NCBI GenBank assembly: GCA_964603725.1
Contig: CAZRWW010000005.1
Location: forward strand, 1-64,000
Length of the DNA: 64,000 bases
DNA from: CAZDKK01 sp964603725
GTDB lineage: Bacteria; Eisenbacteria; RBG-16-71-46; CAIMUX01; WJJG01
Reading direction: 5' to 3'
Shown piece after piece: positions 51,151-59,649 of the stretch. Below the pieces are notes generated by a model. That model did no database searches, was not told where the DNA came from, and saw nothing but the letters and a program-made list of their open reading frames with translations. Positions within the stretch are counted from its first letter, which is position 1, and every line of letters begins with the position of its first letter. The translations under genes and the position numbers were made by a program.

Positions 51151-53673
51151 CTACCCTCCCAGCCCCAGCTCCCGGCGGATCGACGAGAAATCGAACCGCC
51201 GCCCAGCCGGCACGCGCGCCTCGCAGTTCTCGCACTCCTTGAGCAGCAAATCGACCTCTTGCCGGCCGGCCTTGGTTCTCACAGCGGCCCGCGGGGTCTT
51301 GTTGCCGAGCGCGGGAATCGGCTGGTCGATCCAGTCGGCGTAGTGCTTCGCTTTGACGGCGAGGAGGAGTTGGTCCTCCTCCTCCGAGGCTTGTCTTGGG
51401 GCTGAGGGCTTCTCGGGCGGGCCATCCTCGCGAAGCCGGGCCAGCGGATCGGCATGCTCCCGGGCGCGGTGGCGAATCAGGCTGCCGAGCGACGTCTCCA
51501 CGAGCGCTCGCAGCGCATCCGCCCGCTTGACCGAGTTCGTCTCGACGCGCAGCTCGTTGCGCTTGACCACAGCCCGTCCGATGACGGTGTTCTCCCAACC
51601 CGCATGCATCGGATTGCCCGGTCTCGTGTAGACGTGGACCTGCTCGGCGTCTTTCGGTTCGGGATCGCGCAGCTCGGACTCGGCCTCCATGCCCTCGATG
51701 GCCGCCAGGCGCCGCCGGACCTCCGCGCGATCGGTGGAATCGATCGCGAAGTGGTCGATCGTGAACAGGAGCGGATCGCCGTCGGTGTTCCGCAGCTCGG
51801 GCGGCCGGCTGGCGCGGAGCTCGGCTTCTTCAATCGCTTCTTCCCAGCATTGGATCAGGAACCGTCCGATGGCCTCGCCCCGCAGTCGCTCGATCGGAAC
51901 CTCACTCTTGCGCCGCAGCTTCTCTTGCGCCCGCTCGACCACGTCGGCCGCATCCCGCGGAGGAAGCGAGCGATGGTAGACGCCGCACAAGACCGACTGC
52001 CCCCGGTGGTCCACCACGCGGGCCAGCAGGGCATCGCGCCGCTTCAAGGTCTTCGAAGCCGAAACCTCATACACCGAGCGAGTCTCTCCCGTCAGCAGGT
52101 CCTTCAGGACCAAGCCACGGCCGGGGTCTACCTCGACCGCCTCCCAGATCGAGAGCCACGCGGCCCGTTGCGCCAGCAACCAGCGGAGATCTTCCTCGGG
52201 AACGCGAGAGCCCTGTTCGATCAGGAACCACTCCGCGATCGGCTTGCCGTCGAAGCGGTGGTGGTGGAACGCCCACGGACCGGCGAGCGCCCCGGGCATC
52301 GACAAGTCGTTGAAGATCCTCGCCGGACGCGCCATCCAGTCGGGTCCGAAGCGGCTGCGGGCATAGCGGTCCATCCGTTCCACCAACCGGTGGTCCAGAT
52401 CGTGAACAGCAGCGGGGGCCTCCTCGGCGTCCGGCTGAGCGCCCCGATGAGCGTCCCGCTGAGCGCTGCGCCGAGCGTCCCTCTGACCGTCCCTCTGACC
52501 GTCCCGCGTCCCGTCGCGCGCTTCTGGCGACTCCTTGGGGAGGCAGCAGAGCTTGTACTTCTTCCCGCTGCCGCAGGGGCAGGGTTGGTTGCGTCCCACG
52601 GCCGGCCGGGTCGCGGCGCCGCGCCTGGACCGGCGCGGCTGATTGACCTGGAACAGGTCGGCGGCCCGCGCCGGCAGGGTGAAGCGAACCTCGACATCAT
52701 CCGCATCGAAGTAGGACTCGCAGATCGGTTCGGGCTCATCCTGCTTGAAGAGCTCGCGATGCTTGCCATAGAACGCGCACAGGGAAACTGCACAGGCGGC
52801 CATGATCCGCACGTCGCGTTCGGTCAACGGACGCAGCATCCCATCGCGATCGTGGTGATAGACGATCGGATAGGCCTTGGGGCCGGCTACCGGCCATCCG
52901 TGATCCAGCGCCTCGCGGAGCATGCGGGGCGGGAGATCCGAGCCGACCTCGAAGTTGAGGCAGCGCGCGCTGCTCCCCATGTCGATCGGGGCCCCGCGCC
53001 GGCGAGGCAGTTCGGCCTGCTCGAGGAAGCTATCGAAGTCCGCCAGCGAGGGGAAGAGGATCAGCCCCAGGCTCTGGCCGAGTGCGCCGATGATCGAGAG
53101 GCACGCCCCCTCCACGCCGTAGTCGGGGATGTCCACCCTGAGAACCAGGCTGTCGGCGGCCACTTTCCAGGGAGCAAGCTTGTACAGAAGCTCGGCGCTG
53201 CGGAACAGGCCCTCGACCGCTTCCTTGCCGACCCGACCCTCCTCGAAGTAGCTCGGCTCTTCTCGGTCGTCGTCTCCAGCGCCGGACTCCGCGAAGTTGC
53301 GGAGCATTTGGTCGAGCTCGGGAGTCGGCGCGACCACGACCTCCGCCTCCGGCAGGATCCGCCGCACTTCCTCGGCCAGGAGCCCATCGGACACGCGCAC
53401 CACTTCGGGCCGCCGAGGCGGCCCGACCAGCGGGGACTTCATGGTCTCGAGCAGGGTTGAGCCAAAGGAAACCGGCGGCTCCTTGGGATCGATCAGGCGA
53501 AACTGGAGGACCAGTTCGTCGGGCATCTCCAGCCAGAGGATGACCTCGGGGCGGAAGGGGGTTCCCTCCGTGACATAGAAGGGCGAGACCACGCGGCCTC
53601 CGACCCATTCGGTTCCACTGGGACCGGGGCGACGGCGGCGACGCGCCTGGGTTCTGCGTGCTGTGTCTTTCAT
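51151..53673 (-). CDS. SEC-C motif protein of 840 residues, unknown function
   Basis: Mid-protein (about residues 365-385) lies a complete SEC-C zinc motif, VGRNQPCPCGSGKKYKLCC, as at the end of SecA, where it binds zinc and partner proteins. The N-terminal 350 residues (FRPEVILWLEMPDELVLQFR, ICESYFDADDVEVRFTLPAR) look like a separate globular domain seen in other large SEC-C proteins. A charged low-complexity linker follows (RDGTRDGQRDGQRDARRSAQ), coded by 12-bp tandem repeats around 52441-52510. The rest is a second large domain (DLLTGETRSVYEVSASKTLK, VYTRPGNPMHAGWENTVIGR). It has no signal peptide and is cytoplasmic. A TAGGAT box lies 7 nt before the ATG. Confidence 0.8.
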   Translation of the reverse strand: MKDTARRTQARRRRRPGPSGTEWVGGRVVSPFYVTEGTPFRPEVILWLEMPDELVLQFRLIDPKEPPVSFGSTLLETMKSPLVGPPRRPEVVRVSDGLLAEEVRRILPEAEVVVAPTPELDQMLRNFAESGAGDDDREEPSYFEEGRVGKEAVEGLFRSAELLYKLAPWKVAADSLVLRVDIPDYGVEGACLSIIGALGQSLGLILFPSLADFDSFLEQAELPRRRGAPIDMGSSARCLNFEVGSDLPPRMLREALDHGWPVAGPKAYPIVYHHDRDGMLRPLTERDVRIMAACAVSLCAFYGKHRELFKQDEPEPICESYFDADDVEVRFTLPARAADLFQVNQPRRSRRGAATRPAVGRNQPCPCGSGKKYKLCCLPKESPEARDGTRDGQRDGQRDARRSAQRDAHRGAQPDAEEAPAAVHDLDHRLVERMDRYARSRFGPDWMARPARIFNDLSMPGALAGPWAFHHHRFDGKPIAEWFLIEQGSRVPEEDLRWLLAQRAAWLSIWEAVEVDPGRGLVLKDLLTGETRSVYEVSASKTLKRRDALLARVVDHRGQSVLCGVYHRSLPPRDAADVVERAQEKLRRKSEVPIERLRGEAIGRFLIQCWEEAIEEAELRASRPPELRNTDGDPLLFTIDHFAIDSTDRAEVRRRLAAIEGMEAESELRDPEPKDAEQVHVYTRPGNPMHAGWENTVIGRAVVKRNELRVETNSVKRADALRALVETSLGSLIRHRAREHADPLARLREDGPPEKPSAPRQASEEEDQLLLAVKAKHYADWIDQPIPALGNKTPRAAVRTKAGRQEVDLLLKECENCEARVPAGRRFDFSSIRRELGLGG

Positions 53674-53996
53674 GCTGAGGATCCTACCTGACGGGGGCGC
53701 AGCAGCGCCAGTGGCGGCTCATCGGGCTTTCGGCGTCCCTGCGCCCCGTTGCAAAGCGTCGCCACACCGCCTCCGATCATGGGCGCGCGAGGGCTAGGCC
53801 TTACCGCTCCGTCTCGGCGCTTCATCTCGCGTTCGGGCCCCTCAGAACGGCCGCTGCCTCCTGAGTCCTGCGAAACCCGACGCGCTATTGCGCGAAGAGC
53901 CCTACGCATGGGAATGTGCGCCTGCATCGGCCCGGATCGTGCGCGGCAGTCCCGTTGGCGTCGACACGTACGCGCTGGATCAAGGAGAGGACCATT
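53674..53996. other. Divergent intergenic region, no gene seen
   Basis: It separates the SEC-C gene (left) from an unknown gene (right). TAGGAT (53686-53681, minus strand) lies 7 nt before the SEC-C start and may be its -10 box. No convincing promoter was found for the rightward gene. Confidence 0.35.
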
Positions 53997-55265
53997 ATGC
54001 TTTCCCCTGAACTGGCTGACGCGCTGCGCGCAGTCCAGCGGCCCCAGGTCTTCACGGCGAGCAATGCGCCCGCACTGGAGCGCGTTCGTCAATGTCTGTC
54101 GACCCTGTCGCTGGTCATTCCGGAAGTGGACGGCAACGATCGACGGTGGGCGTTCTGGCTCCGCACCCAGAGAGGATCGCTGGAGGACTTCGGGGACGCA
54201 GAGGACCTCTTGAACTGCGGAGACGTGGAATCGCGTGAGGAACTCGAGGAATTGTGGCATGCGGAGTTCCCCGAAGCCGTCCAGTGGTGGCATCTCAGCA
54301 TCGTGCACTTCCCCAACGAACTCTGGTTCACCGTGGGGGGGAAGCTGCAGTTCGGTGTTGATCTGGAGGAGGGCTCGTTCAGGGCGATCGATCCCGCTGA
54401 TGAGGATACCGACCGCTTTCTCGAATGGCTTCTGGATGAAGTGGCTCGCGAGGTCGCTGGACTGCGTGCGGATGCGGCCGCGTACAATGCGCAGATAGCC
54501 CGGGGACTTCCCCGGCGGAAGAGGTACGGTCGCATGCTGCGCGGGGACCTCTGGCGTGAGGCCAAGGATCCGGCCGCATTGAGAGCGCAGTTCCAGGCGG
54601 TGGACATCCCTGCGTTCGAGCGGTTGGTCCGAGAGCTCGACGAGGATACCGGCGTTCCGGAGATGACGCTCGCGTCCTATCTGGGTTACTGCCGCGTCTG
54701 CTATGAAGCTGTGGCCTACGAGAGGCTGATATCCGTTCAATCCCCGATCGACATGTATCGGCGGATGGCAGATGGACGAGACGACGGCATGCTGGACTTG
54801 CCTCCTCATGACGCGGCCGCCTTCGAGCGATGGGTGAGCCAGGGCCTCCATGGGGGACACCCGTTCGAGATCTGTCGGGGTGGGAACAGCACGCACATCT
54901 CGCTCTATCCGTGCAAGCGCGAGACTGGTTGGCAGCTTTGGTTGGCCGGGTTCAGTCGTTCCAGGATTGCCGAGACGGCCAGGATGGCTCTGGCGCTCCA
55001 CCACGGTGGTGCGCCGCTCATCCTCCAGGACAAGGAAGAGATGCTGCGCATGCTGACGGGAGCCGACTTCATCGGGATCGTGCCCGACGATGTGCAGGTA
55101 GGCTACAACCACTGCTCCTTCCCCAGGGAAGATCGGATCTTCGACTTCGCGCATCTCTGGCAGATCGAGGAGGTCTGCGGATCGGTGCCCGATTGCATCC
55201 ACTGGTACCCGTTGGAGGAGCTTCGTCCGCTGGCAGGCGCGGATGCCCAGGGGGCTGGTTCTTGA
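53997..55265 (+). CDS. Hypothetical protein of 422 residues
   Basis: No family recognised. It is a soluble, acidic protein without a signal peptide or membrane segment. Visible features are an aromatic-rich beta section (VQWWHLSIVHFPNELWFTVG, GKLQFGVDLEEGSFRAIDPA), a basic patch (ARGLPRRKRYGRMLRGDLWR) and a C-terminal section with GYNHCSFPREDRIFDFAHLW. The ATG lies after AAGGAGAGGACCATT. Base usage is slightly less GC-rich than the upstream half of the window. Its position beside the eroded defence genes may be relevant, but there is no direct evidence of function. Confidence 0.72.
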   Translation: MLSPELADALRAVQRPQVFTASNAPALERVRQCLSTLSLVIPEVDGNDRRWAFWLRTQRGSLEDFGDAEDLLNCGDVESREELEELWHAEFPEAVQWWHLSIVHFPNELWFTVGGKLQFGVDLEEGSFRAIDPADEDTDRFLEWLLDEVAREVAGLRADAAAYNAQIARGLPRRKRYGRMLRGDLWREAKDPAALRAQFQAVDIPAFERLVRELDEDTGVPEMTLASYLGYCRVCYEAVAYERLISVQSPIDMYRRMADGRDDGMLDLPPHDAAAFERWVSQGLHGGHPFEICRGGNSTHISLYPCKRETGWQLWLAGFSRSRIAETARMALALHHGGAPLILQDKEEMLRMLTGADFIGIVPDDVQVGYNHCSFPREDRIFDFAHLWQIEEVCGSVPDCIHWYPLEELRPLAGADAQGAGS

Positions 55266-55404
55266 ACAGGCTCCCAGATGCGGGGTGGGGACGCCAGTGC
55301 CGTGAGGCGTGTACAAGTCTCCACCTCGCACCCCTGGTTCGCACTCTGGAAGGCCAACGGCTTGAGTGCCTGCGGGGCGCTTCCGCGTGACACTCCAGGG
55401 CCAG

Positions 55405-55761
55405 TCATGCGTCTCGGTTGTTGGCCAAGACGAGCTGAGCAAGGACTCCGACAGGGTCTGATGAACCGCTACGTCTCCACATGGCCGCGGGCCTAGGCGA
55501 CCACCGCTGCGGCAAGACGAGGAGCCTCTCGGTGCTCGTCTTCCTCAATAGGCTCCAGATCTCCCGGACGTGCTGGGTCAGGCGACATAGACTTCCTTCC
55601 CCGCGGCCAAGATCGTCCGGTATCAGCAGGTCGATATCGCTCGCGGGGCCCACTCTCTCCCGAGCAGCCGATCCGAAGACGATGATCCGTAAGGGATGCG
55701 CGGCATCGATGATGGCGCTGACCAGCGCTTCCAGCGCCTCCTGTTGCGTGGTCAACTGCAC
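55405..55761 (-). CDS. MNT-type nucleotidyltransferase domain protein, possibly decayed
   Basis: The nucleotidyltransferase core is clear: LRIIVFGSAARERVGPASDI followed by DLLIPDD, the GSx(9-11)DxD signature of minimal nucleotidyltransferases that act as antitoxins to HEPN toxins. After EIWSLLRKTSTERLLVLPQ the sequence turns into basic low-complexity unlike the family, so the last third is probably frameshifted. No HEPN partner gene is adjacent. The GTG at 55761 is the likely start, but the frame is open to 55800. Confidence 0.55.
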   Translation of the reverse strand: MQLTTQQEALEALVSAIIDAAHPLRIIVFGSAARERVGPASDIDLLIPDDLGRGEGSLCRLTQHVREIWSLLRKTSTERLLVLPQRWSPRPAAMWRRSGSSDPVGVLAQLVLANNRDA

Positions 55762-55804
55762 CTCCCGGCATGGGCTGCGGGCGAGAACCGCGACAACCAC
55801 TGGC

Positions 55805-55893
55805 CCAGATACTGCCTTACTCCACCTCGGCGATCTTCCCGGCGTCCGAGCCGAAGCCCACGCGAGGTAGCGGCGGGTCGCCTCATCCAGGTC
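55805..55893 (-). pseudogene. Scrap of a DUF499 C-terminus
   Basis: 29 bases at 55826-55854 match 57353-57381 of the larger DUF499 fragment at 28 positions and code SDAGKIAE in one frame. A neighbouring DEATRRYL-like stretch recalls DEAAGRYRG of the same protein. It is a leftover of a second copy or of a deletion. Confidence 0.5.
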
Positions 55894-56907
55894 CTACAGG
55901 CGCGCCTTGTCGACGGCGAGGAAGCCGAGCGTGTTGCCGAAAGAGCCCCGGCGTGTTGCCGGGCATCTTCGCTCTCGCAGAACGCGCGGGCCTCGGGATT
56001 CGCGATCCTGATGGAAGCTACGCAGAATCCGGTTGTACAGAACCAGATCGACGTAGAAGTGATCGCCGTTGAGGGTGATGCGCTTCTGACGGCCGATAAA
56101 GCAGAAACCCTTGCCGAGCTCGAGCAGGAAGTTTCCAAGGCGGTGGATGATTGCTTGCTCCAGATCGCGCTCATGCCACTCTGTTCGCTCTTGGAGGTCC
56201 AGGAATTCGAGAACCATCGGGTCCTTGAGGACGTCCCCGGGGGTGGCCAGGAGCTGGCCCTGCCTGGCGAGGGCGAGGACTTCGTCCTTGTCCCGGTTCC
56301 TGGCCAGGCGATCGAAGAGCAGCGAGCCGATCTGCCGCTCCAGCTCGCGGACCGACCAGCTCTCGCGGGCGGCTTCGATCTCGTAGAAGGCGCGGGCTGC
56401 GGGATTCGAGACTCCCATGAGCGGGAGATAGTGACTCCAGCCAAGTGATTGTGGGAAAATGGGTTGGCCGGCGGCTCGAGATTTGGCCAACTGTGTTGGC
56501 CAGATCTCTCTCCGCCAGTGCGTGACCGGAGGTTCGTTCTTCGCTGGCGCGCCCCCCTTGCTCGGAGCACGAGAAGGAAGAAACGGTTTCTGCCCCTCGC
56601 GGTCGTGGGCACCCCCCGCAAGTGCAGATCCCTGGGGATAGGTCAGGTAGAACTGCCTCATGCGTCGCAGGTTGCGCGGGCTGAAGCCCTTCCCGACCCG
56701 TTCGGTCAATCGAGGGGCCAATCGCTGAATCAGTTCCTCGCCGTATCCTGCCCGCTGCCGCCCCTTCTGTTCGACCTCCACGATTCGTCGCCCGACCACC
56801 CAGTAAGCCGCCACCATAGCGGTGTTGACAGAGCGGCAGATTCTGTCTCGGGCATCTTCAACGACCTTCACGATGTGTTCGCAGAGTTTGAGTTCACAGC
56901 GTCGCAT
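55894..56907 (-). pseudogene. DUF1016 (YhcG-type PD-(D/E)XK) nuclease, C-terminally broken
   Basis: The N-terminal DUF1016 domain is well kept (HIVKVVEDARDRICRSVNTA, YWVVGRRIVEVEQ, GFSPRNLRRMRQFYLTYP). A variable linker follows, then WSHYLPLMGVSNPAARAFYE, SVRELERQIGSLLFDRLARN and GFCFIGRQKRITLNGDHFYV. The nuclease core should continue DLVFYNRILRCFVLIDLKxG, but after DLVLYNRILR the frame breaks. A different frame then reads NPEARAFCESEDARQ, a second, diverged copy of the NPxARAFYE segment. The catalytic ExK strand is missing, so the nuclease is presumably dead. The likely start is the ATG at 56907. Confidence 0.7.
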
Positions 56908-57190
56908 TGCCTTCGAATCCAAGACACACCTCGACCATGCGGTGCGTGACCGTGAAACACTCGGATGGATGATCTCCGGCAAGCACTGGTGAGGCGGTGG
57001 AGATGAGTGCTCGTTCGGTATCCGGCAAGACTCATGTGGATGCAGTCAAGCAGTGTCTTGGAACAGGCAAGACGGCAGCGGGGTCCGGCGCCCTTCGGAT
57101 TGCGGCACCTTCAGCGGATCCCTTTCACAGCGCGCGTAGCATGGCACGTGCCATCTCACGCGCCAATGCGAAACCGACCCGGACTTGTCC

Positions 57191-57874
57191 TCACTCCACC
57201 TCAACCCCCTGACTCGAGAACCTGAGCGTCCTCCCATTCTCCGTCACCACCCGCACCACGTGGTCGGGCACGCCCTCGGGCAGAGTGGCCTCGATCTCGA
57301 GCGTCACCCTGACCTTGGCGCCCGGCAGCGCCGCCAAGTGCGCGATCACCTCCTCGGCGATCTTCCCGGCGTCGGAGCCGAGGCGCATCGGGTTGGTCAG
57401 CTCGACCGTGCCGTAGAAGCGACGCGGCTTGGGCGCGGGCGGGGGAACAGGCTCGGGGCCACCGATCGCCACCTGCTGCCCCGCGCGTAGCCCGCGATAC
57501 CGCCCGGCCGCCTCATCGAGGCTGTCGGCGTAGCCGAAGCCCTCGCGCTCCCACGTGAGCAGCGCGACGCCCTGCCGCTCCGCCTCGATGAGCACCGACG
57601 GCTCGACCAGCCGCGGCAGGTAGGGGTACTTCGCGAAGTCTTGGGCGAGCTGCTTGACCGACACATGATCCCCGCGCCACAGCGGCACGCGATCGAGCTC
57701 CATGCGCAGGCGCGTGGCCGCGAAGCTGGTAATGAGCAATTCGTCGTTCTTGAGCTTGCGACTCGCGCGGACGGCGAGCACCTCGGAGCCGGTCAGGCGG
57801 ATGGCCTGCCACTCGACCGGGCTCGGCGGCGTCGATTGCTCGGGGACGAGCAGCCACTGCGCTGTGAGTGATCC
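57191..57874 (-). pseudogene. C-terminal fragment of an anti-phage-type DUF499 ATPase
   Basis: About 227 residues match the end of DUF499 AAA-type proteins found with DUF1156 methylases in anti-phage loci: QWLLVPEQSTPPSPVEWQA, KLKNDELLITSFAATRLRME, LDRVPLWRGDHVSVKQLAQD, DEAAGRYRGLRAGQQV, then RFYGTVELTNPMRLGSDAGK and EIEATLPEGVPDHVVRVVTE. Full-length proteins are around 1000 residues. Here the ATPase part is absent and the frame upstream of 57874 codes unrelated sequence. No methylase, HerA-type helicase or PLD nuclease of such a locus remains in the window. Confidence 0.75.
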
Positions 57875-58101
57875 CCTGTCGAGACAGGCAAGCCGCAAGC
57901 ACAAGACCCTATCTTGCGTATTCGCAATGCGATGCGGCCGGGCCCCACAACGAGTTTTCGGCCTCAGATCTCCCTGCGCCATCCTGCTGCGCCATCGTGA
58001 ATGTCCCCAGATTGATGAGGCGTCCCCGGGCACCGCTCCGAACGCGAAACCTCGCGGACCCACTCGTCTCTCTGTGCAGCTTGTATTCGTCAACCACAGG
58101 A

Positions 58102-58156
58102 TGACGATTATTGCTTGACAATTATGCGCTCGATCATCAATTCTCGTTTGACGATT
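58102..58156 (+). promoter_or_regulatory. Three TTGACRATT-type direct repeats before the AlbA_2 gene
   Basis: TGACGATT (58102-58109), TTGACAATT (58115-58123) and TTGACGATT (58148-58156) lie in the 65 bp before the start codon. The central copy contains a perfect -35 hexamer TTGACA, though only a weak -10 (AATTCT, 18-bp spacer) follows. They look like repeated operator sites, perhaps for the winged-helix end of the gene product itself. Confidence 0.4.
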
Positions 58157-58167
58157 GGAGGTGATCC

Positions 58168-59487
58168 ATGCGAATCGAGGAGGCCCTGAGCTTCATCCAA
58201 GAAGGCGAAGGCACCCGGGTGGAATTCAAGGCGAAGATCGAGCCGATCGCCAGGGATGTATGCGCCTTCCTCAATACGGAAGGCGGAACCGTGCTCTGCG
58301 GAGTCTCCGATACGGGAGGCATCCTTGGGGTACCGCCGCAGGGAGCCACCCAGAGGGTATCCGAGGTGCTCCAGAAGATCACCCCCGCCCCCATGGTGCA
58401 GATCTCGCGCGTTCGCATCGGCGATCGAACCATTGTGGCGGTTCAGGCGAAGCCTTCTGCCAGTTTGCATTCGGTGGGCAACGTCGTGTACGTCCGAACA
58501 GGAGCCAACAACAGGCCGCTGGACATCCCCGAGGTCCTTGAGCGCGCCTCGGAGAACCTGTTCCTGCTCTTCGATGAACAGCCGTCACGGGCGGACGTCA
58601 AGGAGCTCGATCGCCGATCGGTGGAGGCCTTCCTGGCCCGGAGAAGCGAGGTCCGTGGCGTGCGGACCCGCGGGAGCCTAGAGGAGAACCTACGCCGCCT
58701 GAAGATCACGACCCAGTCACGCGGTCGGGAGGTCCCCACTTGGGGTGGGCTCCTCATGTTCGGGCGGCACCCCCAAAGGCACCTGCCGCAGGCCCGCATC
58801 AGCCTCGTTCGATTCGCGGACGCGACCATGCAGAGCTACTCCGATAGCCGGGAATTCACCGGCAGACTGCCGGAGGTGATCGATGGAGTCGAGCAGTATC
58901 TGATCGACAACTTGAGGGAGATCGGGGGGATCCCCTCGGGATTCAAACGCAGGCGACTCCTTGAGTATCCGCTAGAGGCGCTGCGCGAAGCTGTGGTCAA
59001 TGCTGTTGCCCATCGCAACTACCTGGACCAATCCGACACAAAGGTCTTCATCTTGCCTGGTCAGATCCGCATCAAGAACCCAGGGGCTTTCCCGCCCGGT
59101 GTGACCCCGGATGAACCTCACCACAAGCCACGGAATCCGCTCCTTGCAAGCCTTCTCTATGACATTGGCTACGTGGAGCGATACGGATACGGCATCACCA
59201 GGATGCGGGAAGCGTGCGATGCTCACCCACTGGTGACAGTGGCAATCGACACTCACGGAATGCGCACTGAATTGGTGTTTTCGCAGAAGGCAGCAAGCAT
59301 CCGATTGGATGAAGTCGAACGCGCGATACTCACCTTCGTTGGAGCAAGACCTGCCAGCGCCAAGGATCTCACCCAGCATGTAGGCATGAGCCGGCAGGCA
59401 TTGAATGCGAGGATCCGTAGACTGATGGCGCTGAATCTTCTCTCGCGCGAAGGTGCGGGAAGATCAACGCGCTATCGTACGCGTTGA
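58168..59487 (+). CDS. AlbA_2/HATPase_c_4 protein with C-terminal winged helix (Schlafen-type domain)
   Basis: 439 residues. The N-terminal AlbA_2 (Schlafen-like) domain has EGEGTRVEFKAKIEPIARDV, FLNTEGGTVLCGVSDTGGIL and VGNVVYVRTGANNRPLD. A middle region follows, then an HATPase_c_4 domain with ALREAVVNAVAHRNYLDQSD, KVFILPGQIRIKNPGAFPPG and VERYGYGITRMREACD. The last 70 residues form a winged helix (ASAKDLTQHVGMSRQALNAR). Proteins of this type are putative transcriptional regulators common in defence islands. The start is exact: GGAGGTGATCC, almost the full anti-anti-SD sequence, precedes the ATG by a few bases. The gene is intact, unlike its left neighbours. Confidence 0.9.
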   Translation: MRIEEALSFIQEGEGTRVEFKAKIEPIARDVCAFLNTEGGTVLCGVSDTGGILGVPPQGATQRVSEVLQKITPAPMVQISRVRIGDRTIVAVQAKPSASLHSVGNVVYVRTGANNRPLDIPEVLERASENLFLLFDEQPSRADVKELDRRSVEAFLARRSEVRGVRTRGSLEENLRRLKITTQSRGREVPTWGGLLMFGRHPQRHLPQARISLVRFADATMQSYSDSREFTGRLPEVIDGVEQYLIDNLREIGGIPSGFKRRRLLEYPLEALREAVVNAVAHRNYLDQSDTKVFILPGQIRIKNPGAFPPGVTPDEPHHKPRNPLLASLLYDIGYVERYGYGITRMREACDAHPLVTVAIDTHGMRTELVFSQKAASIRLDEVERAILTFVGARPASAKDLTQHVGMSRQALNARIRRLMALNLLSREGAGRSTRYRTR

Positions 59488-59604
59488 GAAGTGAAATCGA
59501 GCCTCGACGGCCACCTCGAGTTCGCGTGCAGAGCGCCCGAAGAACTCGCTGACTGCCAGGGTTCCAGATCACCCTTGTCGGCCAGACCCGGCTCGGGGTC
59601 CAGG

Positions 59605-59634
59605 TTGACCTGTTGTATCCCGCCGACGTATACC
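59605..59634 (+). promoter_or_regulatory. Promoter of the primase-helicase gene
   Basis: TTGACC (59605-59610), an 18-bp spacer and TATACC (59629-59634). Transcription would begin about 9 nt before the ATG at 59650, which supports that start over the longer open frame from 59491. Confidence 0.45.
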
Positions 59635-59649
59635 TGTCAGGCGGTGACC

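Noticed and set aside
51454..53460. 668-codon plus-strand frame opposite the SEC-C gene
   Set aside because: The SEC-C motif and start context lie on the minus strand; the plus frame has no features.
53670..55442. 590-codon minus-strand frame opposite the hypothetical gene at 53997
   Set aside because: The plus-strand gene has a good ribosome-binding site and normal composition; the minus frame runs across intergenic DNA on both sides.
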